Shown here piece by piece: positions 23,834-35,000 of a stretch of DNA of 64,000 nt (its first letter is position 1; every line of letters begins with the position of its first letter). The stretch is taken from NCBI GenBank assembly GCA_024195265.1, contig JAJLRJ010000002.1, forward strand, positions 52,444,043 to 52,508,042, read 5' to 3'. The notes below the pieces were generated by a model, which saw only the letters and a program-made list of their open reading frames with translations, searched no databases and was not told the origin of the DNA. The position numbers and the translations under genes are program-made. This DNA is from Dendrophyllia cribrosa. Lineage: Eukaryota > Cnidaria > Anthozoa > Scleractinia > Dendrophylliidae.

Positions 23834-23997
23834 TGATACAGTACTTAAAACACAAAGACCTTTAACAAACCGCGAAGTAATTGACCTAATGGCCTTTGTT
23901 TTCGCACCAAGCGACCGGCTGAATGTCCACCAGCATGGCCGACTTCCGGTGCACGGGCCATTGCATAATTAGTTGTGACGTCACGTGAAAACGAAGA

Positions 23998-24540
23998 ATA
24001 TTGTGGATTCGTCCATTTTTATTATTAAGCATTTATCCTTATAATAATTTGTTGAGGATTCGTCCTCTGGTTTCTTGTGGATTCGTCCACCGTTGCCTTT
24101 GGGGTTTTTAACCTCTTATTTATTTGTTATGTTGGCATTGACTTCATGCGTTGACTTCATGTCTGACAGACGTTCCCTGCTACATTTTTGTTTTAAGGTC
24201 CTGTTGTGTTTAGCACATGCAATTTTGTTTTAAGGTCCTGTTGTGTTCAGCACAGGCAATTTAGTTGTGGCTTAGTCCACTTCTACTGTATTGAGGATTC
24301 GTTCTTGTGTTATATTGTGGATTCGTCCATTTTTTATTATTAAGGATTCATCCTTAAAATAATTTGTTGAGGATTCGTTCTCTGGCTTCTTGTGGATTCG
24401 TCCACTGTTGCCTTTGGACTTTTTAACCTCTGATTTATTTATTATTTTGGCATTAAAAGGGGAGTTTTTGCGTCGACTTTATGTCTGACAGACTTTCCCT
24501 GCCACTTTTTTATTTTGCCCATGACTGGTTTGTAGCTAAA
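23998..24540. repeat. Repeat block with second, transposon-free copy
   Basis: The flank of the ISL2EU element (GAGGATTCGTCC and TGTGGATTCGTCCA motifs, then a CTTATTTATTTGTTATG stretch and a GTCTGACAGAC segment) is repeated in order at about 24255-24530. The second copy lacks the transposon and serves as its empty site. Confidence 0.75.
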
Positions 24541-24572
24541 CATTCAATTTAATGAGTTTTGATTATTGGTTA

Positions 24573-24868
24573 TTTACTGCGCCTTTCAATAACATGCGGA
24601 ATTTGAAATTCAGATCTCCACCAACGGTTGCGTTATTCCCTGCCGTCAATCATAATTAATTCGAAAGCCAAAGGACCATGTAAAAAAGAAACAAACAAAA
24701 TGGATCGAAATCTACCAATCATAATGCACGGACGTGACCTTTTGAACTCATTGAAGTGAAGATCTGTTTCCTGAGAGGTAAGCTAAGATGATTGACGGAA
24801 GTGTAAAACGCAATCGTTGGTGGAAATTTGAATTTCAAATTCCGCATGTTATTGAAAGGCGCAGTAAA
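24573..24868. mobile_element. 296-bp MITE-like inverted repeat
   Basis: Outer ends TTTACTGCGCCTTTCAATAA and its complement; arms of about 80 bases pair with mismatches. The ORF seen on - here is a by-product of the arm. Confidence 0.75.
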
Positions 24869-25239
24869 GGGCTCGGGTTGTCCCTGCCTATTGATTTGTA
24901 ATTTTGCCATTACGGTTTCACCCTCAAGGAGCTACTGTTTGCCTTCAAGATTTTTTGCCCTTAAGGCCGATTCTTGTTACCTTTGAGGTTATGCTCTCAA
25001 AGATTTTTATTGTTTATGGGGCACTTATAGAGCTTGCTGATGCATTGACTTTCAGTCTGACACGGCTTGTCTCAGCCTTTTGATTTTACATTTTGCCCAT
25101 TTGTTTTTCAACCTTGATTTTAATTTTTAAGATTTCCAGATTCTGCCTTTATTTACATTTGTTTGCAGGCATGCCCTCAAAACATTCAGCTCCGAAACAT
25201 CATTGACTGCTCCAGGTGCTGGACAGGCATCCACCTGAC

Positions 25240-25420
25240 TTAACTCCACCTGCTTCAGAACTTCCTGCTGACAATACACTGCCAATGACATTTCCGTCTG
25301 CAAGGAGTTCCCCAGTTGATGATGGTATTGATGCTACAATTAAATTTATTGACATGGCAGGCCCTGTCTGCTTTTTGGCATAAATGGACATGAAGAACAC
25401 TTTTAGGATCCCTAAGTAAT
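25240..25420 (+). pseudogene. DIRS-type retrotransposon relic, RT fragment
   Basis: The + frame reads PSARSSPVDDGIDATIKF, then DMAGPVCFLA, a stop, and MDMKNTFRIP. This resembles the start of a DIRS-family RT (a SSPVNDGI-like block followed by a KxDxKNAFRI motif A). It is badly decayed. The matching recombinase relic lies 2.4 kb downstream in the same orientation, as expected for RT-RNase H-YR order. Confidence 0.4.
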
Positions 25421-25886
25421 GATTATACTTTGCTTGGGATGCAATAATGAGGCTTGTATTATTACGACAGGGGCCTATGGGATGTTCTAATTATTGATTA
25501 ACTTGTGAAAATGTTAGTACTGCAGTATATTTAGCATATTTCAAGACTAATAAGATATACATGTAATTTTGAATTTGTGTTCTCACTGTACTTAAGCATT
25601 CCCATGGCACCTGAAAAAACTTGTGACCCTGCCACTACTTAGTCATTCGCTAGTATTGAATTGTATTCCATCCGTTCAGAGGTTCCCTTACTACTTGAGA
25701 AAATTCACAAAAACATGAATTATATCTCTGAATGTCTGGTTCGTAAGAAGGTATTTCTGAAAGAAGTCATAGGCTTTTCGAATTTTGCGTGTTCAGTCGT
25801 GACAAGCCAGGCAGAGTATTCTTAAGAAGACTTATGATAGGTGTTGGGTCACTTCAGCATCTCATTTGTATATGTAATCGCATGGA

Positions 25887-26019
25887 CCCGAGTAAAATTA
25901 AGGATTAATATCACGCGTGTTTTCAGAAGCTGTAGAAATTGCCCGAGTCGCGAAGCGACGAGGGCAATTTCTACAGCCTCTGAAAACACAAGTGATATTA
26001 ATCTTTAATTTTACGAGGG
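25887..26019. repeat. 133-bp near-perfect palindrome
   Basis: Arms containing GCTGTAGAAATTGCCC and GGGCAATTTCTACAGC meet at CGCGAAGCG; pairing continues out to GAGTAAAATTAA and TTAATTTTAC, and loosely beyond. It would form a strong hairpin. Confidence 0.9.
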
Positions 26020-26038
26020 AACATTCGATTACTTGTTT

Positions 26039-26892
26039 ATAATATAGAGGGCAAAATTATAGGGAAACCTTTCAGTCTTTTTAAGAGTCACTCAGACTTG
26101 AAACCACCCGAAGTGAAAATACTCTCTCACAAACTGACAAGAAAAACTTTTCAACTCACTGTGGTAAAATAAATTTCTATTCGGTCAAAGATACATTTGG
26201 CTGTTATGTACATCTAAAGAACATAGCCTGATTTTTATCGATAAAAGACACTTTACGACAAAAACAAAGCAAGTTTTATTTAAGCGTACCTGTGTTTTGA
26301 AGTTTTTGCCGCTTTGACAAACAAAGAGCAAGAGTTCAAACTTCCTTGCATGTTTGACGATTTAATTGCTTTCTTTCACTTCTTTTAGCCTTATTCGTTC
26401 TCCTGTTAAATCTGTCAAAGTTCTTTTCTTTAGGTCCGCAGAAATCCGCATTTTTTCATTGAAGTGATGGAACTTTAAAACCTTTTGTCGCCATGAGTGA
26501 ATTCCTTCGAGGTCTTCAACGTCGGCATGTCGCAAACGTTAACTGGCCTGAAGGCGCCTAGTTAATCCAAGATTTGACACAAATAATCGCTTCCTGTTCT
26601 GCGTAAAATGCTGTAATTCACCTGTAGAATTTCTTTCTAAAGTATCTTCTGATTTCATTCCTTTTTTATAACAAAATCTCCGGCGAAACATGCAAGCGCT
26701 CCGTTTGTAATTTTTCTTCAAAATCCCGCCAAGCCAACTGAATGCAACGAGAACGACGCGCTCAACCAATCACGAGTGAGAAATTTTGATGCTTGACCAA
26801 TCAGCAGCGAGTAATTTTGCCCTCAATTAAGAAAAAATGCCCTCTTCGTTAGCCAATCAGCATTCAGTAATTTTGCCCTCTATATTATAAGG
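26039..26892. mobile_element. 854-bp MITE-like element
   Basis: The ends TATAATATAGAGGGCAAAAT and its complement lie at 26039 and 26892. Further ATTTTGCCCTC copies sit inside the right end (about 26815 and 26845). No coding. The left end lies close to the palindrome at 25887-26019. Confidence 0.65.
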
Positions 26893-27763
26893 CTTAATAA
26901 AGAGGATCAATCAATGGCCGGTCTTTTTGTCATTGATGATGCCTGGCAAAATTTGTCTAAACTAGCCTAAGTTTATATAGATGCCTAAGGTGCACTTGGC
27001 TTTGGTGCCATTTTTGGCAGTAAATGGTGCTATGGGGATTGGGCTTATTGCAGTGTTGCCGTTTTAGAGTTTTATCCAATTGTTTTGAGTCTACATGTAC
27101 ATACCTGTGGGATGGGAAATGAACAATGAGTGTTTTTTTTGTTTTTCACTGACAATGAAGCACTTGCTCGTGTCATTAACTATCATGTAAGGACAAACCC
27201 TTGATGTTTAGGTACAGACTTTCAGACACTTGGTTCCAGCTCACATGGACCAATCAATGTCCCACAGACATTCCTTGTATTTGCAGCCTCAGAAATGAGA
27301 TGGAAAGCTATTTCATCAGTTTTTACATACAACATTTCACCCCCTAATAAATTTAGCACTTTTTATTGGCTATATATTGTATGTTTGATAATCGTTATGC
27401 TCTATCTTCAGTTACTATGCTGTCAGGTTTTCCTGACCTGTCTCAAGTCTCTTTTAAAAGGCTATGGTAAGCTTGGTGTGTGTTTCGATAGTCTGTTGCT
27501 AATACCAATTGGACAGAGATTTTCAATTTTTAAGTATCAATTGTGTCAATTTCAAGCCATGTGGGTGAGATGACTTCTACAACTGGCTTTGGCCCAAATT
27601 CATTAAGTTGTGTGGCTGGTGAATGACACAAATAGCACACAAATGTAGTTTCTTTGAAAATTATTTCTCAGGATTTTAAACACAGTTACATTCAGCCCTC
27701 TTTTTTCTATACACAACATGTACTGTAGTTATAAACCATGCACCTGCTTTTTGTCCAGTTCAA
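26893..27763. other. Spacer inside the DIRS relic, no gene recognised
   Basis: Located between the RT and recombinase relics. Probably the eroded RNase H region, but no motif could be read. Confidence 0.3.
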
Positions 27764-27970
27764 TTGATGTTGGATTATTTAGCCCTCTGGGGTAACAAAC
27801 CAGGCCCTCTCTTTGTTACATTACATGGCCATGGGCTTGACCCTGCGCATTATAATGGTCATAGTTTTTGTATATCGAGCTGCTTCTTATACTGCAGATC
27901 GGGGTTTGTCCGATGCCCAGATACAAGTTTTGATCCACATTCTCTCTGTATCAACATAGTTTTTTGTACA
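27764..27970 (+). pseudogene. DIRS-type tyrosine recombinase relic
   Basis: The frame reads KPGPLFVTL, then GLDPAHYNGHSF; one frame over it continues as a TADRGLSDAQIQ segment. The HxLR-like box of YR recombinases normally reads GHSFRIGAAT, and here the Arg codon reads Cys. It is frameshifted and clearly non-functional. Together with the RT relic at 25240-25420 it marks an old DIRS/Ngaro-type insertion. Confidence 0.5.
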
Positions 27971-28026
27971 ACAACGTTCTTTCACAACAGCATTCTTTCA
28001 CTAGTTTGCATGTTCTACTCCACTCA

Positions 28027-28500
28027 GGAGATATGGAACTGATTAGCAAGGGCAGCAGTTCTCATATGTCTAAGGTTTTTGGATCAAATTAACAAGGCCA
28101 GTAGTTCAATTTGTTATCATATTTCATAATAAAAATTATTTCAAGGGATTTATTTGGCTTAAGTTTCCTGGTCTTTTTCTTGGTCAATTTTCATATTTTC
28201 ATGGTTGCTCAGGAGATATGGAACTGATTAGCAAGGGCAGCAGTTCTCATATCTCTTGTGTTTATGGAATAAAATTACATGGCCAGTAGTTCAATTTGTT
28301 ATCATATAATATTCCAAGGGTTTAGTTGGCTAATTTCATGGTTTTTTTCTTGGTCAATTTTCATATTTTCTTGGTTTACTCTGGAGATATGGAACTGATT
28401 AGCAAGGGCAGCAGTTCTCATACCTGTATCTCTTGGGTTTATGGAAGAAAATAACAAGGCCAGTAGTTTTCAATATGTCCAAGTTATTTATTAGCTCAGT
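28027..28500. repeat. Tandem repeat, about 170-185-bp units
   Basis: Three units begin GGAGATATGGAACTGATTAG at about 28027, 28212 and 28383 and share GCAAGGGCAGCAGTTCTCAT and AAGGCCAGTAGTT blocks. Degenerate single copies of the CAAGGGCAGCAG block occur near 29170, 29298 and 29395. Confidence 0.85.
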
Positions 28501-28720
28501 ACAGTTGTCTGCTTTATGAACTATGAAGCCTCATAGGATGGGCTTCCAAATTTCTTAGAGCACGACCCATGGTTCCTACTCAGATTTCCGGCACTGTTTT
28601 TCCCACAGGGTTTTTTCGGGCAGGTTTTTTCTGGCCTGCGTTCAAACCACAGGTTCATTTGTAAGCGGTTGCTCAGCTTTGCTAGTTTTCATTCTAGTGT
28701 CATTCTTAATTTAATGATCT

Positions 28721-29102
28721 TTAAAGGGACACTGTCACCTATTTTTAGTATCACTTCGAAAAGCCAAAAAACATATTTGTTTCAATGGAAACCTTAAAAT
28801 AATGGTCCAGTTTTGTTAACAAATACTCTACCAGTGTACAGAAACTAGTATTCGTTATCTTTGGCTGCGGATGGCCAGGATGGAAATTGATTGCAACTTG
28901 AAAAAATTGGCCAATTTTTTCAAGTTCCTCTCAAGAGTCGTGAAAATATCGCAGAAAAACTTCTTATGTTTTGTTCTTCCTTGAAGAAATCACTTGATCT
29001 TCTTGGTGTTCTAAAAGCAATTTTATGTTTGAGCAAAGGTATTTTGTCATATAGTTAGTGTATTTTGACCACAGCAAAATCTGCGTGACAATGCCCCTTT
29101 AA
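28721..29102. mobile_element. MITE with TTAA ends
   Basis: TTAAAGGGACACTGTCAC at the left pairs with GTGACAATGCCCCTTTAA at the right. TTAA at both ends fits a piggyBac- or Kolobok-like target duplication. 382 bp, non-coding. Confidence 0.6.
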
Positions 29103-30284
29103 CATCATTGTTGTAAGCTTTTGAATTTCCCATAATTGTTACACTTGGCGATGTAGTGTCTTTATTATGGGACCATTAGCAAGGGCAGCGGAACCATATT
29201 TTGTTACTATGCTATGTATAATGTATAACAGTGGTGACATTTTCTATAGTTAGGGTTTAGTAATTTATTGTAGATTGGGGTCTATAGGACTGATTTGCAA
29301 GGGCAGCAGTTTCCATATGCCCCTTTTGGGGTTTTTAATCAATTTTTAGTTATTGTTTATCATCTGATGATTTATATTGAACTGACTAGCAAGTTAAGGG
29401 CAGCAGTCTCAACATTTTTCTTTTTGTTTTGATTTTGTATCTTTGATTGGTTTGGACATGGTTTTTCAGATTTGCAAGTGTTGTTTTTCCTGGGGTGGGG
29501 CAGCATCATAATTTTCATTATAATGCTTTTGGCGTTTTTGTGGCCCTCACCTTTACTGGGCCAAAATATTTCTAACAGATTTGAAGATATTTCATATGAA
29601 TTACAAAGTGGTTATTTTAATAAAACCGGCTTTGGGATTTCCCTCAGCCATTTTACTCCAAATCGTGGTGTGTGAGTAAAATAACATATTGCCCAGTAAA
29701 CAAGCTCAGTCAATACAGCACTTGTGTATAATGTATATTGTAAGAAATAGCCCAGTGGGAAAGGCATAAAAATTGAAATGATTATATATTTTTTCAAATA
29801 CTGCTGTATTATAAATCAATGTAAATGGTGTTATTATGCAACATACCTGTAGCATTTGACGTTGCAAAAACAAAACAAGTGCAAATACAATGTAAAGTAC
29901 ATTATTATTCGACATAGCATTCTAGAGTGCAAATATGCATCAAAACGAGTGCAAATATTACACGTTATTACACTCTTCTTACCGCGCGCTAGGAAAAACA
30001 GCTTTAAAAACTTAGTTTTAGGAGATCAGAAGATTTCTGTCGTATAATAAACAATTTATTCAGTGAAAAGGTGTGTAATTAACGGCTGGGAATTTTTACT
30101 CGTCAGTAAATACTCGGCCATATTACAAAACTTTTCGCTGAAGGGGCAGCGCATTTTTTTTGCTGCCCCCTCAAACTCTATATATTTAGTATGAACCCTC
30201 CCAACACCACAATTAGCACCTTTGAAAAGCAGTCTACGGAATACGTTAAATTAATTATAATATATTATTTCCGGTTTCACTTGT
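29103..30284. other. No gene recognised
   Basis: Contains scattered GCAAGGGCAGCAG repeats to 29410, then AT-rich sequence. Short ORFs only. Confidence 0.4.
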
Positions 30285-30480
30285 AATAACAATAACAATA
30301 AAGTCTTTATTTAAAGAGGGTTGCACTAAATAGCAAAGCTAACAAACTTGTGGCTCTCTATGACACTACACTAATTTACAAAACTATGAAATTACGAATT
30401 TAGATGTCAATCGATAAATATGGCAGTGAAAAGTTTCAACTTAAATAGATAATAAAACTTAAACTAATTACTCTACATTG
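30285..30480 (-). mobile_element. LINE/SINE 3-prime end remnant
   Basis: Read on -, GTGCAACCCTCTTTAAATAAAG is followed by a TTATTG/TTGTTA microsatellite, a common shape for the 3-prime end of CR1/L2-type retroposons. No coding part is left. Confidence 0.4.
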
Positions 30481-30904
30481 TTAGAACAAGAAATCTAAAA
30501 ACTGACACTTAAACAATGAAATGAATAAGAAGCTGCTGCTGATTAAAAAGTTCATTCCGCATTGCCTGCTTAAAGGAGGAAGTCGAAAATGTCTCAGTCG
30601 AAGATAAAAAGTTCGTTTTTAGACTTTTATATAAAATATTAATTTACTTATACCTAAGTTGTAGCTGAGTGAGTATTTTCGTCCCTATAACAGAACGAAA
30701 AAGAAGAAACCCACAGCGCACGCATGAAGGTAAGACGTAATATGTAATCCTGGGAGCGACTGTGGTTCATTTGAAGTTCTCGCGCGTGAACTCTTATACG
30801 TAGATAAGCTGTCACCAATTTGCTGGCGGATTTGCACTAAATCTCGAACATGAATAAATAAAATAATAAACAAAATAAATAGGAATTTCAGTGGAATCCA
30901 CGAG

Positions 30905-31704
30905 GTGGCTCTTTCATCCACTGGTTCCTGTTCGAATTGGCATGATGTTGAAAATGTTGGCTTAGTGGAGGATAGAAGACCGGAGTACCCGGAGTACCCT
31001 GACTCTGTTGTTAATACGGGCCAAGAACGTGCACAACAGATCGACAGACAGTCAGCACTACAAACGCCACAGAAGGAAGAGAACGAGAGAATTCCATTCA
31101 CCCTCACTTTCCACCCACACAACAACACAGTCAAAAGCATCATTTTAAAAAATTTCAAATTACTCCAAAACGACCCCGAAACTGGCAGAATTTTTTCACA
31201 ACCCCCACTAATTTCATTCAAACGTGACAAAAACATAGGCAACTTTCTAGTTACGAGCGCACTGAAATCTGACGATGTACCGGGAACTTTCAAATGCACA
31301 CGCACACGATGTAACACTTGTCCTTTCATTCACAACGCGGACAAAATAACAGGACCCAAACGATCCATTAAAATCACTGATCGTTTTACATGCACCTCCG
31401 TAAATGTTATCTACTGCATTACATGTACTTTTTGCAAAAAGATATACATTGGCGAAACAGGGAGGAGACTGGGTACCGTTTTCGTGAACATCTCCGAGAC
31501 GTTGAAAAAAATGACAAAGACGCATCCAAACCAGTCGCGCGCCATTTTAATCTTACTAACCATTCTAAACAACACATGACAATCTGCGGCCTTTCCCTAC
31601 ACCAGGGTAACACAGAAAGCCGTAAAAACCTAGAACAAAAAATCATCTTTCAAATCGGCACTCTCAAACCCCACGGAATCAACGAACGCTTTTCATTCAA
31701 CTAA
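30905..31704 (+). pseudogene. Penelope-like element, 3-prime coding fragment with GIY-YIG
   Basis: The frame 30905-31579 reads PFTLTFHP, FKRDKNIGNFLV, CTRTRCNTCPF and then VIYCITCTFCKKIYIGETG, the GIY-YIG start preceded by the usual Cys pairs. The continuation (RFREHLRDVEKN... and GTLKPHGINERF) is in another frame, so a frameshift lies near 31470. The reverse transcriptase part is missing. It is a 5-prime-truncated, dead PLE of a family different from the one at 40509-46320. Confidence 0.8.
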
Positions 31705-31802
31705 TCTACATTTGTTTTTCACGTCACCAAATTTCCACCAATAGCGTAGCTCCACCGCTTACTATATAAAACCACACACTACCCACAATTCCTTGATTCG
31801 CT

Positions 31803-31830
31803 CCGACGAAGGGCTAGCGCTCGAAACGTC
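31803..31830 (+). ncRNA. Hammerhead-like motif after PLE ORF
   Basis: CCGACGA, a GGGCTAGCGCTC hairpin, and GAAACGTC resemble the hammerhead core, with C for U at the second position of the first box. It lies 100 bases after the PLE stop, where such ribozymes are expected. Confidence 0.4.
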
Positions 31831-31869
31831 AGCTATTTGAATCTTTTTACGGTGGTCAATTTACCTTAT

Positions 31870-32036
31870 CGACTCACTCGATAAAACTAAATACCCGGAG
31901 AAAAGCTCTTGGACCAAGCACGAATACCAATTAACAACAAACTCAACCCACATAATGGCGTCGCCTTCGGGAATGGAACCCAGGCCACATTGGTGGGAGG
32001 CGAGTGCTCTCGCCGCTGCGCCATCCCCGCTCCCAT
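31870..32036 (-). mobile_element. tRNA-derived SINE
   Basis: On - the head reads GGGGATGGCGCAGCGGCG (A box TGGCGCAGCGG at 32013-32023) and later GGGTTCCATTCCC (B box, 31969-31981), about 74 bases in tRNA-like spacing with a Ser/Leu-like long variable part not evident. A body with CTTTTCTCCGGGTA follows to about 31870. The pol III promoter boxes support a SINE rather than a functional tRNA gene. Confidence 0.75.
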
Positions 32037-32039
32037 AAA

Positions 32040-35000
32040 AAAAAAAAATCGTCGATAGTCACATGACCATGCAATTTCATTTCCAGTCGGTCTGACTGAC
32101 CGGTCTGACCTGGAAAAAGCTGTTTTGTATTCTCGAAACGAAGCAGATCACATTTTAATATTTTGGGTTTCGGAAAATGGCGTAGGTTGATCAAAACGTA
32201 CATGTATAGGCTAGTACTACGGAAACAGACGGTTTATGATTCGACCTGAGTAGTAAAAATTGGCAACTGTTCCGAAGAAGTTAAAAAATTTGATACAAAA
32301 AATAAAAGATATAGTGACTCCTTATGAAATTAACTTTAAAAATATACATTTTCTTCGTGTTCTTAGCTTACAGTGGAACTTCTAACATGACACATTTTGC
32401 AAGTGGATTTAATACAAACGAGAAAAAACAAAGGTTGAGTCAGCGTGATAATTGATCAGTTCCAGAAGTCATTACGCCGTATTTAATCAATCAGGTCATG
32501 ACTCAATTTACGATCCCAAGAGATACATAGCCTGCAGCGATTGAAACCGAAAGACCGGGTAGTTATATTCATGAGTGTATCTTAGTACTTGCTGCCAAAA
32601 ATAGTTGAATATTCACGTGACCATGCAATTTTGTCCCAGGCCTCTTGCTGGAAACGCGGTAAAGCTCAAGACGAAAGAGATATTATAAACAACGAGACTA
32701 GAAAATATCTTTATCCTTCAGTTATAGAGAAAAAGTGCCGAAAACAGAAAAATAGACATGCTTTATAGTTTACAACATTTGGACATCTGCGTAACAAAAT
32801 CCTACTTGAACAAAACCTGACCTTGTTTGTTATTTCCGCAATCACTATTTCTATATCTAAGTTTTATCAATGTCATAATTTGCTTTCGTTCCATATCAAG
32901 TTATTTCTTAATTCGCATTCTTTCTATATCTAAGTTATATCATAATTTGCCCGAAGTTAAGCGGTCTCGCTGCTTCAGTGGGAAGACACGTGCTTGTAGC
33001 TGAGATTTGTCGGATTTAAGTTATTTTCAATTTCAAACGCGGTTAACAACTTTATGCGCTCTGTGCCATGTGTTCGTATCGTTCAGTCGCACAATTTTTA
33101 GTCTGAAACGGATTTAAAGCCATTCAACAACGAAATACCAGAGATTTAGTTGGGCGCCTTATCATTCATGGCATGTTGTTTGCAAGACTTTTAATAGACC
33201 AGATATGCTAACTCGTTCTATCAATGACAAAGGCTTAATATATACAAGGTTAAAGCTTAGAAAACTGCAGTGAAGCGCAGTTAACTACGAAACCTTTGTT
33301 AAAGCATGACTGATCAACCATTTTACGTTTTTAAACCGTACACGTACATCACGTATGTTCGAGCCCAGCTAAGGCTCAGTTTAGTATAACAAAACACCAA
33401 CAGTACACATTACGTCGACATAGTCTACATAAACAGAAATTGAAACTGAACGTTTGCTTACACCTCAAAATATACATGTACAATGTCTTCATATTTGGAC
33501 TATTCGAGCAAAGAAGATAGTTTTTTAACCAAACACAAATTTCAATTGCTCATACCTTAATGTGTAACTGATCGCTGTCTTTTCGTCTCTATCAGCAGCC
33601 ACGATTGAGTGAGTGTCTAAAATCCGCGGCGCACAGACATTCAGAGCATAACATAACATATGAATCTAAAAGAACTCGTGGCTAAAGTGAAAGTACTTAG
33701 TCACGCCAGTGTGCAGACGAACTCTCACGTGTTCAGTTTATGAAATTAAGATTCTTAAATTCATTAATTATTCAAAAGGTTATTATTCAATCGGAGTATT
33801 CCATTTCGGTCAGTCAGGAATGTATCTTGATACCCAATGAAAATACAGATGAAGAAATCACGGATTAGTTAAAAAACTGATCAAGACACTTTAATTTTAA
33901 TTAGCAACCTGAAAAATCGGAAGAAAGTTTGCGAGACGAAGAACCTTCTCGCCGTCGCCGCGACCTCGACAGTGAGGAATGGTGAGTGCGTAGGAGTTTT
34001 ACTACCTGCGACATCCGGCCACTGAATTGTTAATCTTATTGGCGCTGACAATAAAAACATTTGTGAAAGGAGACGGTTTAATAAAACATGCTTTCATTCG
34101 ACTGAACTGTGCGTTTCATTTTGATGTTTACACTGTCCTCAATTCAGCTGTCAATTGAACCGTCTAGCAAATATCCCTTAGTGAAGTTGTGTGGTTTATG
34201 GTGGCCTAGGACTGCCATAAGCTAAGCCAAGTGGACCGTCATGATAATAACATGGAGAGAGCAACAAAATGTTACTAGATTACAAAGAACAGAAGTGTAG
34301 AAAGGGCAGCAGTGGCAAATGCAACAACAACAACAACAACAACAACAACCAAAAAAAACAAGAAATGACCGCATTGCTTATTTCATGACCATTTCCTAGC
34401 AACCCGGTGGTGTGTGAGAAATGCATTTTCCCTGTTTCTTGTTACACTCGTCTGTTCAAATAATTTTCCATGGAGGTGTGGGATGGTTTCACTTTTAATT
34501 TAGTTTTTGTGATTGGATTATGAACACCCCCCGTTACATGTAAATACATGTACAAATGGGAAAAATATATTGGATGAGTCCTTAACTTGATTTTTAATGC
34601 TGTGTAGATATAAAATGTCATATTTAAATTAATGTAATGTCAATTTCTGGCCTTCAATTCATCACATTCATTGAACCTTTCAATCAACCAATTTAGTGCC
34701 CGCACTAACTTTCAACATTCATTTCTTCTTTAATATGTATCCAAACGCCATCAAACTTTGTGACTTTTCCTAAAATTTATCTGGCAACAATTTTATATGA
34801 CAATTTATTGATCACGTGACTTGATGTTTCCATGGCAACAAGGTTTTGACAGCCATGTTTTTTTAAAATTTGCATATTTGTACCTTTGAATGAAGAAAAA
34901 CAATGTTTATTGGTATAACTTTTATATTTTTACGTCATTTAGCGTTTATTTATTGGTTTTGATTAATTTTCAGTCAATTTGGACGGTTTTTAAGAGGTTC

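Larger units (their letters stand above)
18709..23997. mobile_element. ISL2EU/IS4EU-type DNA transposon, apparently intact
   Basis: The ends are TCTTCGTTTTCA and TGAAAACGAAGA (12-bp perfect repeats), flanked by AT on both sides. A paralogous repeat at about 24302-24330 (cttgtgttatattgtgg) shows the empty site, confirming a 2-bp AT duplication. Two long genes face each other: a YqaJ-type nuclease on + and a THAP/DDE transposase on -. From memory, this two-gene set (THAP transposase plus YqaJ-like protein) characterises the ISL2EU group; the superfamily label should be checked. Both genes are open, so the copy may be active. GCCATGCTGGTGGACAT recurs near both ends, so looser inverted repetition extends inward. 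Confidence 0.8.

Noticed and set aside
31962..32035. tRNA gene on - strand
   Set aside because: A and B boxes are present but the stems are poor and a SINE body follows; called a SINE instead.
33905..33985. Possible host exon ending in a GTGAGT donor, encoding an Arg/Glu-rich peptide
   Set aside because: An acceptor-like TTAATTAG precedes it and a donor follows, but there is no neighbouring exon or recognisable protein; composition alone can produce this.
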